NCBI RefSeq assembly: GCF_002902365.1
Contig: NZ_PPQC01000014.1
Span: 62,001 to 126,000 of the forward strand
Source: Staphylococcus cohnii subsp. cohnii
GTDB taxonomy: Bacteria; Bacillota; Bacilli; Staphylococcales; Staphylococcaceae
Length of the DNA stretch: 64,000 nt
Direction: 5' to 3'
Positions 39,391 to 47,744 of this stretch are shown in pieces. The position numbers and the translations under genes are program-made. How positions within the stretch are numbered: the first letter of the stretch is position 1; every line of letters starts with the position of its first letter. The notes beneath the pieces were generated by a model. That model was not told where the DNA came from. It ran no database searches and saw only the letters and a program-made list of their open reading frames with translations.

Positions 39391-40086
39391 TCAATCATTA
39401 ACCAATTGGATACTTTGGGCCAACCTTTTGATTTGCGCATTGTCTGTAGCATTAATTTCAACCGTTTCTATATCTTGTTCAACTGCATTTTTAGTGTCTT
39501 GATAAATATCCTCAGTGTTCGAGGACGCATTTGATTCCCATCTATATGGTATTTTTTTATAAATATTAATAGTTCCATCACCATTACTACTATAAGTTAT
39601 CGAACCACCCACTTTCATTGGCGCTTCTAATTTAACGACATCCTCAGGATACAATGCGCTCTTTTCCGCATTTTTATTTACGGGCGTTCCTTTTGGATAT
39701 TTTTTGACATAAATATTTTTGACATCTTTAATCATTCCTAGTTGATGCCAAATACGGGCGTATTCGATTTTTGAAGTACTTAAACCATTTAAATAACTTT
39801 TGCTATTATCATTATTTTTCATTTTTGAAGCATTATCGTTTTTCGTTTTAGCTTTTGAATCCATATTCTTGTCATTTTCAGCCGCTGAATCTTGATGTAA
39901 CGACTGATCCTTTTTTGCTTCACTTTGTTCTGTAGATTGTCGTTCCTCATGTTGATTATTATCTTCATCCTGTTTGTTTGTATTACTGCTTTGCTCAACG
40001 TCATCATTATTTTTTTCATTGTTACCACATGCTGTCAGGATCACTGATAAAAATAATAATGATATGATTAAACTGAATTGCTTCAT
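39391..40086 (-). CDS. Lipoprotein with charged linker
   Basis: This 231-aa lipoprotein has lipobox LTAC (Cys20). Residues 21-110 are Asn/Asp/Lys/Gln-rich and presumably extended. A folded C-terminal domain with YARIWHQLGMIKDVKNIYV and SITYSSNGDGTINIYKKIP resembles the conserved C-terminal region of staphylococcal lipoproteins of unknown role. It sits downstream of the amidase on the same strand. A shadow frame inside it is not a gene. Confidence 0.75.
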   Translation of the reverse strand: MKQFSLIISLLFLSVILTACGNNEKNNDDVEQSSNTNKQDEDNNQHEERQSTEQSEAKKDQSLHQDSAAENDKNMDSKAKTKNDNASKMKNNDNSKSYLNGLSTSKIEYARIWHQLGMIKDVKNIYVKKYPKGTPVNKNAEKSALYPEDVVKLEAPMKVGGSITYSSNGDGTINIYKKIPYRWESNASSNTEDIYQDTKNAVEQDIETVEINATDNAQIKRLAQSIQLVND

Positions 40087-40182
40087 TTCCTAAACCCACC
40101 CATAACTTTATATTATTAAAGTAACACGAAATTATGACGTTCACAATTATATTCATAAAAACATTTTTTAATTTATTACAAA

Positions 40183-40216
40183 AACGAGCATCGTCTTATT
40201 AGACGATGCTCGTTCT
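40183..40216 (-). terminator. Terminator after the amidase gene
   Basis: ACGAGCATCGTCT and AGACGATGCTCGT form a 13-bp stem with a 4-base loop; on the minus strand it is followed by TTTTTGTAATAAA. Confidence 0.88.
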
Positions 40217-40227
40217 ATGCAACGCTT

Positions 40228-41544
40228 CTATTTTATTTTTAGAATTTGGCCTACTTTTAAACTATTAGAACTCAACTTGTTATCCTTTTTAATTTTATCT
40301 ACAGAGGTACCTTGATTTTTAGCAATGCTATATAATGTATCACCTTTTTTAACCGTATATGTCTTAACTAGATATAAAATTTGTCCTTTACTAATATTAT
40401 CCGACTTTAAATGGTTCCATTTTTTTATGTTTGCCACACTTACTTTACTTCGTTTTGAAATATTATATAGTGTATCTCCTTCAACCACTTTGTGTGAATC
40501 GCCAGTAATGGAATCACTTGGGGTGCTAGGATTTTTCAACTTCAGTACTTGCCCTACAGAAAGCGTGTTGCTCGTTAGTTTATTCCATTTTTTAATATTA
40601 TCTATTGCAACACCACTTCTTCTCGAAATGCTATACAGCGTATCACCTTTTGATACTTTATATGTGTTGCCAGTAATTGCTCCGTCACTACCTCCACCTG
40701 ATAGAGATTTATAATGTTTCTGTACTAAACTGTAAAACTGGTTCATATTATATCCCCATTGTCCGAAATAGCCAACCGGATCTGAATGATCTGAACCACC
40801 CCAATATTGGCTTACCGCATTGTGACTTATAATTGTTCCTGTTCCTTGATTATTGTCAGCAAGCGAAGGCTGTAGCCCATTGGCTTTCAACATTTTTGCA
40901 GTTAAATATGCTTGGTTATTAACAGATCTTGCGAACCCATCAAATGTGTTAGCTCTTGTTAATTCAATTTGATAAAAATATGGATTGGCATTAGCACCTG
41001 CGCCCCAAGCTAAATATTGACTTGGCGCAGTTTGAACAATTTTATCACTACCCGCATACGCATGCACAAACGCACTATTATAATTGTTGTACATGTAGTT
41101 TACTTCACCATCGATTGTACTGTTTGGATTTGCAGTTTCATGTATTACTACACCAATGTATTTACCAGATTTATAATTATACTTTGGTAAGTTATTCATT
41201 CTGGAATCTTGTACGATTTTAGCTGGTTTTATATTATTATTTGCTATGTATGTATTTACATCTTGATACGCTCGATTAGCCGAAAAACTTCTCATTTCAG
41301 TATTTTGACGTTCACCATCTTTATTATGTAACTTTAAATCTCCTGGCGTTAATGCATTTTTCAATTGCTGTGGACTCATTTTTTGAGCTTTTTCATATTA
41401 AATGGCCTTGCTCGTATTTTCTTTGTTTTGTGTATCATTCTTCTTCGTATCTTGCGTGTTTTTATTTTCTTGTGCTGCAATTGCAGTTTGTGACAGTAGC
41501 AAGCTCGAAACTAATAACAATGAAACACTAAATCTAAACTTCAT
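40228..41544 (-). pseudogene. LysM N-acetylmuramoyl-L-alanine amidase interrupted by a stop codon
   Basis: ATG 41544 starts a signal peptide (MKFRFSVSLLLVSSLLLSQT, cut after AIAA) and a Lys/Asn-rich linker. Codon 49 is TAA at 41398-41400, after which the same frame continues without a shift. The remainder is an Amidase_2 domain (VIHETANPNSTIDGE, HAYAGSDK, ISHNAVSQYWGGSDHSDP supply the zinc histidines) followed by three LysM repeats (YKVSKGDTLYSI, HKVVEGDTLYNI, YTVKKGDTLYSI). A downstream ATG at 41379 would give a 383-aa enzyme without an export signal. As sequenced it cannot be secreted, so peptidoglycan cleavage is probably lost. Confidence 0.82.
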
Positions 41545-41746
41545 AACGATATCTCCTTAAATAAAATATTCATACGGTTAATATGTATGTAACAAAAAAT
41601 TTCATTTACAAAACTTCTTTAATTCATTCTATATTAATATTGAATTAATTACAAAATGAAATATTGTTTTATACTTCATATTAAAGATACTTGAGGTTTC
41701 TAAAGCAAAATTAAAAGCCGTCGCTCATTTGAGCAACGACGTTTTA

Positions 41747-41980
41747 TTAAATATCTGTAAAAACACTAGACAATATCGCAATCAAAGCCACCACTAACAC
41801 AAGTATTAAGATAGAATCAATTTTTCTTTGATTACGTTGATTCATAGGTTTTTTGAACTCTTTTAATGCTTTAAAACCTGCGATTAAAACAATAATTAAA
41901 CAGACTAAATGAAATAACAACGCAAACACAGCCATCCAATCACCCCAAGTCATATTAATAAGATCTTCAAACCGTATCAT
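41747..41980 (-). CDS. Small membrane protein (77 aa)
   Basis: Two helices (LLFHLVCLIIVLIAGF and ILILVLVVALIAILSSVF) flank a basic loop with EFKKPMNQRNQRK. No strong ribosome binding site is visible before ATG 41980, so the exact start is uncertain. A terminator hairpin (GCCGTCGCTCATTTGAGCAACGACG) follows at about 41715-41745. The family is not recognised. Confidence 0.58.
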   Translation of the reverse strand: MIRFEDLINMTWGDWMAVFALLFHLVCLIIVLIAGFKALKEFKKPMNQRNQRKIDSILILVLVVALIAILSSVFTDI

Positions 41981-42155
41981 TACATAAAAACATAAATCTC
42001 TTATGAAAAGGTCATATTATTTATTTATCCATACCCTTTCCATACATTAAACTAACTACCACTTTTGTTTTCTATTTCAAATACCTGGTTTTAGTTCGAT
42101 TTTTATAATAAATTAATTACTTGCTTAAAATACCATCATTTGGCTTTAAACATAG

Positions 42156-42644
42156 TCATTTCAATATCAATTGATAAAAAGCTAAGTCCAACCATCTGTC
42201 AAATTTGTAACCAACACTTTTTATATTTCCGCAAAATTCAAAACCATATTTTTCATGTAATTTAATGCTAGCATTATTTGATGCGTCAATACCTGCAACA
42301 ATTGTCTTATAATTTCTGTTTTTGATCTCTTCAATTAATTTAACTAACAGTTGTGAAGCTACACCTTCTTTTCTCGTTTCTGGATCAACATAAATGGAAT
42401 GTTCTACAGTGTATTGATACGCTGGCCAATTTCTAAACGAGCCATATGTTGCAAATCCAACAACTTTGTCACCTTTTAAATATACAAAAATGGGTTCGTC
42501 TTGCTCTAATTTTTCATGAAACCAAACTTCTCTTTCTTCAATAGTTACTGCTTCATATGTATAAACTGCAGTCGTATTTAATATTGCATGATTATATATA
42601 GTTAAAATCGATTGCAAATCCGATTGTCGTGCTTGTCTTATCAT
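42156..42644 (-). CDS. GNAT acetyltransferase of the phosphinothricin-acetyltransferase type
   Basis: This 162-aa enzyme contains the start IRQARQSDLQSILTIYNHAI, the YEAVTIEEREVWF segment, the acetyl-CoA loop RKEGVASQLL near residue 100 and the GFEFCGNIKSVGYKFDRWLD end, all typical of the Pat/YncA branch. Such enzymes acetylate amino groups of methionine sulfone, phosphinothricin or related compounds. The true substrate is unknown. GAGGTG lies upstream of ATG 42644. Confidence 0.85.
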   Translation of the reverse strand: MIRQARQSDLQSILTIYNHAILNTTAVYTYEAVTIEEREVWFHEKLEQDEPIFVYLKGDKVVGFATYGSFRNWPAYQYTVEHSIYVDPETRKEGVASQLLVKLIEEIKNRNYKTIVAGIDASNNASIKLHEKYGFEFCGNIKSVGYKFDRWLDLAFYQLILK

Positions 42645-42702
42645 ATCGCTTCACCTCTGCTTTATTGTATATTTAAAGCAAATCTATGTCATAAAACATA
42701 AC

Positions 42703-42748
42703 AAAAACACTCACCATAACCCTAAAGTTATCTAATGAGTGTTTTTCA
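42703..42748 (-). terminator. Terminator
   Basis: AAAACACTCA and TGAGTGTTTT pair around a loop containing CCATAACCCTAAAGTTATCTAA. It lies just downstream of the 42788 gene. Confidence 0.8.
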
Positions 42749-42787
42749 TAAAATGTTTATATATATATGCACAAAGCATAAATTGTA

Positions 42788-43318
42788 TTATTTATTAATA
42801 AATTGTAATTCATAAAGTTCTTTCTCATCATACGTATTAAATCTATCTAATTTACCATTGAGTATAATTGTTTTTACTTTTCTACTAACGTTATGATAAT
42901 AATTAATTCTAATATTTAAATTAGACTCATAACCATTATTTTGAATAGTACTTTGCAACTCATCAAAAACGTCTTTATTAATTGGTAATAAATAGCCTTC
43001 TTTACTTGGTAATATACTTACATATTTTTTTTGAATTACGTTATCTTCATTAAGAATTATTTCAATATCAATATCTTTTGCTGCCCCGCCACCTAGATTA
43101 AACAATTTTAAATAATCTTGATGTTCAACAGAATCAGAACTTGTATTAATCATTTGTAGTTGATTATCTTTATCTAAAGAAAGTAAAATTTGATTAAATC
43201 CAAGCGCAGGAATAAAACTTATTTTCATTTGGTACAGTTGTATTGAAACTGAAACAAAATAAAATAGTGCCATTATAAAAGTTCCAATAGAACCAATAGC
43301 TGAAATAATGTTTATCAT
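42788..43318 (-). CDS. Hypothetical protein with N-terminal membrane anchor (176 aa)
   Basis: Residues 5-27 form a single membrane helix. The rest is soluble with alternating strands (LLSLDKDNQLQMIN, KYVSILPSKEGYLLP, NLNIRINYYHN, IILNGKLDRF). GGTGG precedes ATG 43318. The family is not recognised; the beta-rich tail could be an extracytoplasmic or cytoplasmic binding domain. Confidence 0.6.
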   Translation of the reverse strand: MINIISAIGSIGTFIMALFYFVSVSIQLYQMKISFIPALGFNQILLSLDKDNQLQMINTSSDSVEHQDYLKLFNLGGGAAKDIDIEIILNEDNVIQKKYVSILPSKEGYLLPINKDVFDELQSTIQNNGYESNLNIRINYYHNVSRKVKTIILNGKLDRFNTYDEKELYELQFINK

Positions 43319-43448
43319 ACTAAACCACCTTTATAATATAAATGTGAGATGGTCGTTGATTATCGTAATATCTTTACAAAAAAGATCATAATTTCTACCC
43401 GTTATAATAAAAATTTTTTCTAACTTTTTGTAAGTCGCTTTATCTTAA

Positions 43449-43700
43449 TTATTTTTTTCTTAGCGCACTAATAATAAGTGAAGCGATAAATATAAATACA
43501 ATTGACCCAATCAACGCTGGAAAAATTGGTACGCCGCCCCATACTGGGCCCCAAGTACCTAGCAATCTACTACCAATCGCAGAACCAACTAGACCAGCAA
43601 CAATATTACCAATGATACCTCCTGGAATATCTTTACCTACGATAGCGCCTGCAATCCAGCCAATTAGGCCACCTACAATGATCATTATTATAAAACTCAT
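43449..43700 (-). CDS. GlsB/YeaQ/YmgE-family membrane protein
   Basis: This 83-aa protein has three helices rich in Gly and the family motif IIVGGLIGWIAGAIVGKD followed by PGGIIGNIVAGLVGSAIG. Members are called transglycosylase-associated or stress-response membrane proteins; the molecular role is unknown. AAAAGGAG precedes ATG 43700, taken as the start over one two codons upstream. Confidence 0.82.
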   Translation of the reverse strand: MSFIIMIIVGGLIGWIAGAIVGKDIPGGIIGNIVAGLVGSAIGSRLLGTWGPVWGGVPIFPALIGSIVFIFIASLIISALRKK

Positions 43701-43805
43701 ATGCATAAACTCCTTTTTATTTGTATATTTTTAAACACATGAATATTACGATAACCAACATGAAAATACAATACCACAATTACTTTATTTACGTAAATAG
43801 TAATC

Positions 43806-43932
43806 AATGTTTTTAAACACAAAAAGACCCCTAATAAAAGGGGCCTTATAACGGGAGTTATGAATCTTCTGCATGCCCAAGGGCACACAGAAAACCCATC
43901 TCCTCATTTTCGCACACCCGTGGGCATGCAAA
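43806..43932 (-). ncRNA. Candidate structured small RNA
   Basis: On the minus strand the 10-bp arms TGCATGCCCA and TGGGCATGCA (43921-43930 and 43870-43879) enclose about 41 bases and extend as an imperfect stem. They are followed by an intrinsic terminator GGCCCCTTTTATTAGGGGTC with a T-run at about 43810-43840. There is no convincing ORF. The arrangement of a stable stem plus terminator is that of a small RNA or type I antitoxin. No family was recognised. Confidence 0.45.
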
Positions 43933-44013
43933 ACTAATTATAAAACTACATGACGATAATGTAAATCTTAAATTTGTAACATGCGCTTGATTTCATCTTA
44001 TAATTTTATTTTT

Positions 44014-44214
44014 TCATTTAATGCAATAAAGCATTATAACTATAATGACTAACAATGGTATTATAAATTTATCTGCATGCATCATTGAATCTGATAACTT
44101 TTCAAAGTCTTGATTTGATGTATTTTTCTTCTTCAAATCACTATATTTTTTGCCAAAATATAGAGCTGGCAAGAGATTAATTAATAAAAATATGATTAAT
44201 ATCGTCAAAATCAT
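44014..44214 (-). CDS. Small membrane protein (66 aa), island C
   Basis: An N-terminal helix (ILTILIIFLLINLLPALYF), a charged middle (GKKYSDLKKKNTSNQDFEKL) and a C-terminal helix (FIIPLLVIIVIMLYCIK) are seen. The ribosome binding site is weak. The family is not recognised. It is the last gene of the minus-strand run of small membrane genes in island C. Confidence 0.55.
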   Translation of the reverse strand: MILTILIIFLLINLLPALYFGKKYSDLKKKNTSNQDFEKLSDSMMHADKFIIPLLVIIVIMLYCIK

Positions 44215-44257
44215 TCCAAGTCTTCTTTTCTAACAACACAAAAATATATGTAAAACT

Positions 44258-44476
44258 TTATTCATTATTATGTTTTTCTTTTATCATTTCAGAAGGTACT
44301 GCAAATATAAATAGTAAAATAAATAATATCAATGCTAAATGAGGAATATCTTCAAGAAAATACCATCTTAAATTCCAATCAAACATCATATTTGCATATT
44401 TAACAATATACTTACTAAACAATAAAATAACACATATCCATACTAAAACATCTAAAATTTTAGTGATAAATTTCAT
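44258..44476 (-). CDS. Small membrane protein (72 aa), island C
   Basis: AAGGGG precedes ATG 44476. Two helices flank the polar segment YANMMFDWNLRWYFLEDIPH; the tail ends EKHNNE. It lies ten bases downstream of the 44487 gene and is probably cotranscribed. The family is not recognised. Confidence 0.58.
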   Translation of the reverse strand: MKFITKILDVLVWICVILLFSKYIVKYANMMFDWNLRWYFLEDIPHLALILFILLFIFAVPSEMIKEKHNNE

Positions 44477-44486
44477 ACATAACCCC

Positions 44487-44762
44487 TTATAAACTATAAA
44501 ATATAATCGCTATTATTACGATAAAGATAATATCAAAAACTATTATCTTGATATTTTTTTCCATAACGTGCGGTATCGCACTTATGATTAAGCTTAGTAT
44601 AATAAGTACGCCAGACCCGTTAACAACATAGTCTAGAAATTTCCATTCAAAAATCAAAGCTAGAATCAATGAGGCAAATACTAAGATCAAAGCTACTATG
44701 CCAAAAGTGTTTGCTATAACTTCTATTTTCTGATATTTTTTCTTATCATTTTCATGATTCAT
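44487..44762 (-). CDS. Small membrane protein (91 aa), island C
   Basis: ATG 44762 is chosen over an upstream start because TGGAGGTATTTT precedes it. A charged N-terminus (MNHENDKKKYQKIEV) is followed by four hydrophobic segments. The family is not recognised. Confidence 0.58.
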   Translation of the reverse strand: MNHENDKKKYQKIEVIANTFGIVALILVFASLILALIFEWKFLDYVVNGSGVLIILSLIISAIPHVMEKNIKIIVFDIIFIVIIAIIFYSL

Positions 44763-44879
44763 AAAATACCTCCAAAATGCTATATGAACAATCATTTTAA
44801 AATACTTAAGATTAGTATTTATGTTTTTAAATTTCTGTCAGTGGATTATATAGTGTAGAAAATACTTTAGTTAAGGCTT

Positions 44880-45080
44880 TTAATGGTTATTTTTCTTTGA
44901 AATTTCGATACTTTTATAAACTAAAAAGCCTGCATTTAAAACAGTTATTATTGCAAAAATCACTGTAAAAAAATTATTAAGGTGATTAAACGCGCCAAAA
45001 GCAAACAATAGTACTAAAATTATATTCATAAAATTAGCAATTATAAAACTCGTATCCATATTATTTTTCAAATTTCTCAC
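44880..45080 (-). CDS. Small membrane protein (about 65 aa), island C
   Basis: Two helices span FIIANFMNIILVLLFAFGAF and FFTVIFAIITVLNAGFLVY; the tail is EISKKNNH. The start may be GTG 45080 or, more consistent with TAGGAG spacing, TTG 45071. It resembles the 45216 protein in size and layout. The family is not recognised. Confidence 0.52.
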   Translation of the reverse strand: MRNLKNNMDTSFIIANFMNIILVLLFAFGAFNHLNNFFTVIFAIITVLNAGFLVYKSIEISKKNNH

Positions 45081-45215
45081 TCCTATTACACTAATATTTT
45101 AGAAAAAATACCTCACTCGTATTACATAAACTTATATATTGATTTGATTTATTAATAATGTGCTGAATTATGCGATGTCTCTATAATTATTTAATACAAT
45201 ACCTACACTTAGTAA

Positions 45216-45392
45216 TTATCTTCTCTTTCTTTTGTCTCTCAATGCTTGAACTATGTAATAGATATTTACTGTAGTCACAATTAAAGCACCAATACCTGCT
45301 GTAATAGAATTATTGTAAAATGAATAAACAGCAAATATGAGTGCACCTACAAATATAATAAATGAAACAACTATCTCAATATTATTCCACAT
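45216..45392 (-). CDS. Small membrane protein (58 aa), island C
   Basis: AAAAAGGAG precedes ATG 45392. The protein begins MWNNIEIVVSFIIFVGALIF, has a second helix around AGIGALIVTTVNIYY and ends with basic RDKRKRR. Helix positions parallel the neighbouring 44880 gene. The family is not recognised. Confidence 0.55.
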   Translation of the reverse strand: MWNNIEIVVSFIIFVGALIFAVYSFYNNSITAGIGALIVTTVNIYYIVQALRDKRKRR

Positions 45393-45491
45393 ATAAATAC
45401 TCCTTTTTATTATAATATTATTTCAATCCTAACATACTTTTTATAAAATATATGTTGTATCCATCCAAATCATTCTAGGAGTTGACATAAT

Positions 45492-45692
45492 TTGAATAGA
45501 TTAATTGTTGATATGGGCTTTTGGTATGAAGGACATACACTATCCTATCCTTTAATATTTGCAGATTGCACAGTTACATATAGTATTATGGAATTAAAAA
45601 TACTTTTAGAATATTACGAAAAAGATTCATGGTGGAAAAATTATACTATTGCACTCATGGATTTCGAGTCAAAATACAATAATGCTAGGTAG
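45492..45692 (+). CDS. Small soluble protein (66 aa), TTG start
   Basis: AGGAGTTGACATAA precedes TTG 45492. The acidic, aromatic-rich product (MGFWYEGHTLSYPLIF, ILLEYYEKDSWWKNYT) has no membrane helix, unlike its neighbours. It could be a cytoplasmic immunity-type protein, but the family is not recognised and it may also be a fragment. Confidence 0.5.
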   Translation: MNRLIVDMGFWYEGHTLSYPLIFADCTVTYSIMELKILLEYYEKDSWWKNYTIALMDFESKYNNAR

Positions 45693-45757
45693 TTCATTAC
45701 AAATCTTTGATTCCAAATGTTAAAAACCAGAGGATTAATATTTGAGGAGTGGAGAAA

Positions 45758-45964
45758 ATGAATAAGAGAATGGCTATACACCATACAATTAATATCATTT
45801 TAATGATAGCACTCATTATTTTTAATTATACAAATATTGGTGGATTTACCATTTTATTAATATTAGCAATAATTTTTATGGGTAATGCAATTTTATTAAT
45901 ACGAGCAAGCACGAAAAAAGTCGAAAAAGACGGCGTTACGATAGACGACTATAACAAGAAGTAA
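45758..45964 (+). CDS. Small membrane protein (68 aa) before a MKFGKYK copy
   Basis: GAGGAGTGGAG precedes ATG 45758. Two adjacent helices (INIILMIALIIFNYT and FTILLILAIIFMGNAILL) are followed by a charged tail with VEKDGVTIDDYNKK. It occupies the same place in island C as the 52047 gene does in island B, directly upstream of MKFGKYK peptides. Confidence 0.58.
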   Translation: MNKRMAIHHTINIILMIALIIFNYTNIGGFTILLILAIIFMGNAILLIRASTKKVEKDGVTIDDYNKK

Positions 45965-45988
45965 TATAACTTTATAAGGAGTGATATG

Positions 45989-46126
45989 ATGAAATTTGGC
46001 AAATATAAAATTGATGAGTTTTATCTAATCATGATTGGCTGATTTTTAATAACATCTATTTTTGTACCATTCATGCTCATTTCAGCTGTGTTAATGGTTA
46101 TTTTAGGATTAGAAAAAGATGAATAA
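45989..46126 (+). pseudogene. MKFGKYK-family micropeptide with an in-frame stop (island C)
   Basis: After AAGGAGTGATATG, ATG 45989 opens MKFGKYKIDEFYLIMIG, then TGA at 46040-46042, then continues in frame to LGLEKDE and TAA. The intact form would be 45 aa and very close to 52454-52591. A single base change (probably TGG to TGA) inactivated it. Confidence 0.7.
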
Positions 46127-46148
46127 TATATAAAAGGAGATGGGTATA

Positions 46149-46382
46149 ATGGAATTCAATAATTGGACAGTTACAATTAATGGCAAAGGATCATATAATA
46201 TAGTTAGAGACGAAGATACACTAGTTATTTTAGAAAACTATCAACACGTTGCCCTATATTTAAAATTGGAAAATGATACTATAAAAGTTAAATCACTAAG
46301 TTATGGAAATGATGTCTCGTTTAATGTTGATACAAGAGAAATCATTGTAAATGTTATAAATTTATTAGATGATGACGATTAA
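46149..46382 (+). CDS. Acidic 77-aa soluble protein (island C copy)
   Basis: AAAAGGAGATGGG precedes ATG 46149. The protein begins MEFNNWTVTINGKGSYNIV and ends NLLDDDD. It is the homologue of the 79-aa protein at 6491-6730 (island A). In both places it follows a MKFGKYK gene by about 25 bases. Strong conservation while the neighbouring peptide is broken suggests it can be kept independently, as an immunity factor would be. That role is inference. Confidence 0.68.
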   Translation: MEFNNWTVTINGKGSYNIVRDEDTLVILENYQHVALYLKLENDTIKVKSLSYGNDVSFNVDTREIIVNVINLLDDDD

Positions 46383-46779
46383 TCTAAATCATCACTACGC
46401 AAACTTCAACAATAATGATATTATAGAAAGTTCACTTAAAAAACTTAAAATACACTTATTTAAAATTAGTAATTTCTTACACTTGAATAAAGTTTAATGT
46501 CCTTTCCCAAAATATATAACACACAAAAATAACCCCGTAGGTATATGCCTACGGGGTTTTCAGATACAATATCTATTATCGTGCTTTATATATACTACTA
46601 TTTTATTAATAATCATTAATGTTCAAAATGCTGTTATAAAGGCATTTACTAGCACATTTCTGTAAATGCCATTTCATACATTTGCCCTTATTATTAAAAC
46701 CATTCCTTTTTCCTTAATATTACGTATGCTTTGTATCAAACTTTATTAAATCAATTGAGCTATAACCTTTTATTATTGA
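46383..46779. other. Left boundary region of the rpsR island
   Basis: This gap contains the distal 59-bp att copy (46521-46579), which includes a perfect hairpin. No gene was found. Confidence 0.5.
46521..46579. repeat. Distal att copy (59-bp direct repeat)
   Basis: Bases 46521-46579 are identical to 55921-55979, exactly 9400 bases away. The repeat carries the rpsR terminator hairpin (AACCCCGTAGG / CCTACGGGGTT) and the rpsR stop-codon region. This is the pattern left by site-specific integration into the 3' end of rpsR. Confidence 0.88.
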
Positions 46780-46998
46780 TCAAGGAATCAAAGTGTAAAC
46801 AACAGTAACTAGAACCACTACAATAAGAATTATAGCATTTGTTATGCCTATCTTTTTAAGTTTTTCTTGATATTCATTATCAGACATTTCATTTTTCTTT
46901 TTACTTAAAATATAATAAAAAGTAAAGATAGAATAACCAATAAAAATCACGAGTGAAATCACAGATAAAATTAAAAATATAATTTTTAGTACGTCCAT
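46780..46998 (-). CDS. Small membrane protein (72 aa), island B
   Basis: ATG 46998 is preferred because AGGAG lies nine bases upstream; a nearer ATG at 47007 overlaps that site. Two helices flank the charged loop SKKKNEMSDNEYQEKLKK. The family is not recognised. Confidence 0.58.
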   Translation of the reverse strand: MDVLKIIFLILSVISLVIFIGYSIFTFYYILSKKKNEMSDNEYQEKLKKIGITNAIILIVVVLVTVVYTLIP

Positions 46999-47021
46999 AT
47001 TATTCATCTCCTAATATTAAT

Positions 47022-47324
47022 TTATCCATCTTTCAAATTTATTATCTGTTTTTTTAATTCGATCATAGTATTGTACTTTTCATTAGGCTCCACTTCAGAC
47101 AATAATACATCTAGTGACTTATCATATATGCTCTTAGCTTTAGATTTGCCCTCTTTAGCCACTGCACTATATAAATCACCAATTTCTTCAAATAAGTTTG
47201 CACTTTTATTTAAATAGATAAGTTTTTCTTTATTAGCATCATGATCAATCAAACCGTCTCTAATACCGTATTTAATTGCATAATAAAGTAAAATAGCTGA
47301 TAGAATTATGTATACAAAAACCAA
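47022..47324 (-). CDS. Membrane-anchored helical protein (about 100 aa), island B
   Basis: One N-terminal helix (LVFVYIILSAILLYYAI) is followed by a charged helical tail with ANLFEEIGDLYSAVAKEGKS and ending KKQIINLKDG. TTG 47324 fits the GAAAGG site; an upstream TTG at 47342 is possible. The domain faces either cytoplasm or outside. The family is not recognised. Confidence 0.52.
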   Translation of the reverse strand: MVFVYIILSAILLYYAIKYGIRDGLIDHDANKEKLIYLNKSANLFEEIGDLYSAVAKEGKSKAKSIYDKSLDVLLSEVEPNEKYNTMIELKKQIINLKDG

Positions 47325-47370
47325 ATAAACACAGCCTTTCAATTTTCAAATTTATGTGTTTCATTACTCA

Positions 47371-47463
47371 TTAATTTTTATTGTTTTTCTTATTTAAATA
47401 AATGGCTAAGAATGCAATTCCTATGCAAAACCACATTCCCAATATTGAAAGCCAAATTGTCAT
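47371..47463 (-). CDS. 30-aa membrane micropeptide (MWFCIG family), island B
   Basis: ATG 47463 opens MTIWLSILGMWFCIGIAFLA and ends with a basic tail (NKKNNKN). Its core matches the 25-aa peptide at 4463-4540 in island A. It lies eight bases downstream of the 48-aa peptide gene. Conservation across islands supports translation. Confidence 0.6.
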   Translation of the reverse strand: MTIWLSILGMWFCIGIAFLAIYLNKKNNKN

Positions 47464-47470
47464 CGTGAAT

Positions 47471-47617
47471 TCAGTCCTTCTTTTTAGTTTTATTATCTTT
47501 CTTGTAAAAAACATTATTCAAAAAAGTAATATCTGCTAAATAGCTAAAAAAGCTACCTCCAATAACATCTACAATAAATGATGCGATAGTTGCAAACACC
47601 TTGCTAAGAAATTTCAT
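47471..47617 (-). CDS. 48-aa amphipathic peptide, island B
   Basis: GAGGAC precedes ATG 47617. The peptide begins MKFLSKVFATIASFIVDVIG and ends with a lysine-rich tail (YKKDNKTKKKD). There is no signal peptide or lipobox. An unprocessed N-terminal amphipathic helix with a basic tail is the layout of leaderless bacteriocins and some modulins. Function not shown. Confidence 0.55.
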   Translation of the reverse strand: MKFLSKVFATIASFIVDVIGGSFFSYLADITFLNNVFYKKDNKTKKKD

Positions 47618-47744
47618 ATAAAAGTCCTCACAAATATTGTTTTAAATATGCTTTCATACTAACACACCCTCGATTAAATTTATATTGTGTATAAAATAGT
47701 CTATATTTCAATTTTAAAGTTGTGGGCGCTTTCTAAAAGTTTAC

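Noticed and set aside
43697-43888. 63-aa open frame on the minus strand
   Set aside because: It overlaps the start of the GlsB-type gene and a structured terminator/stem region, and lacks a ribosome binding site.
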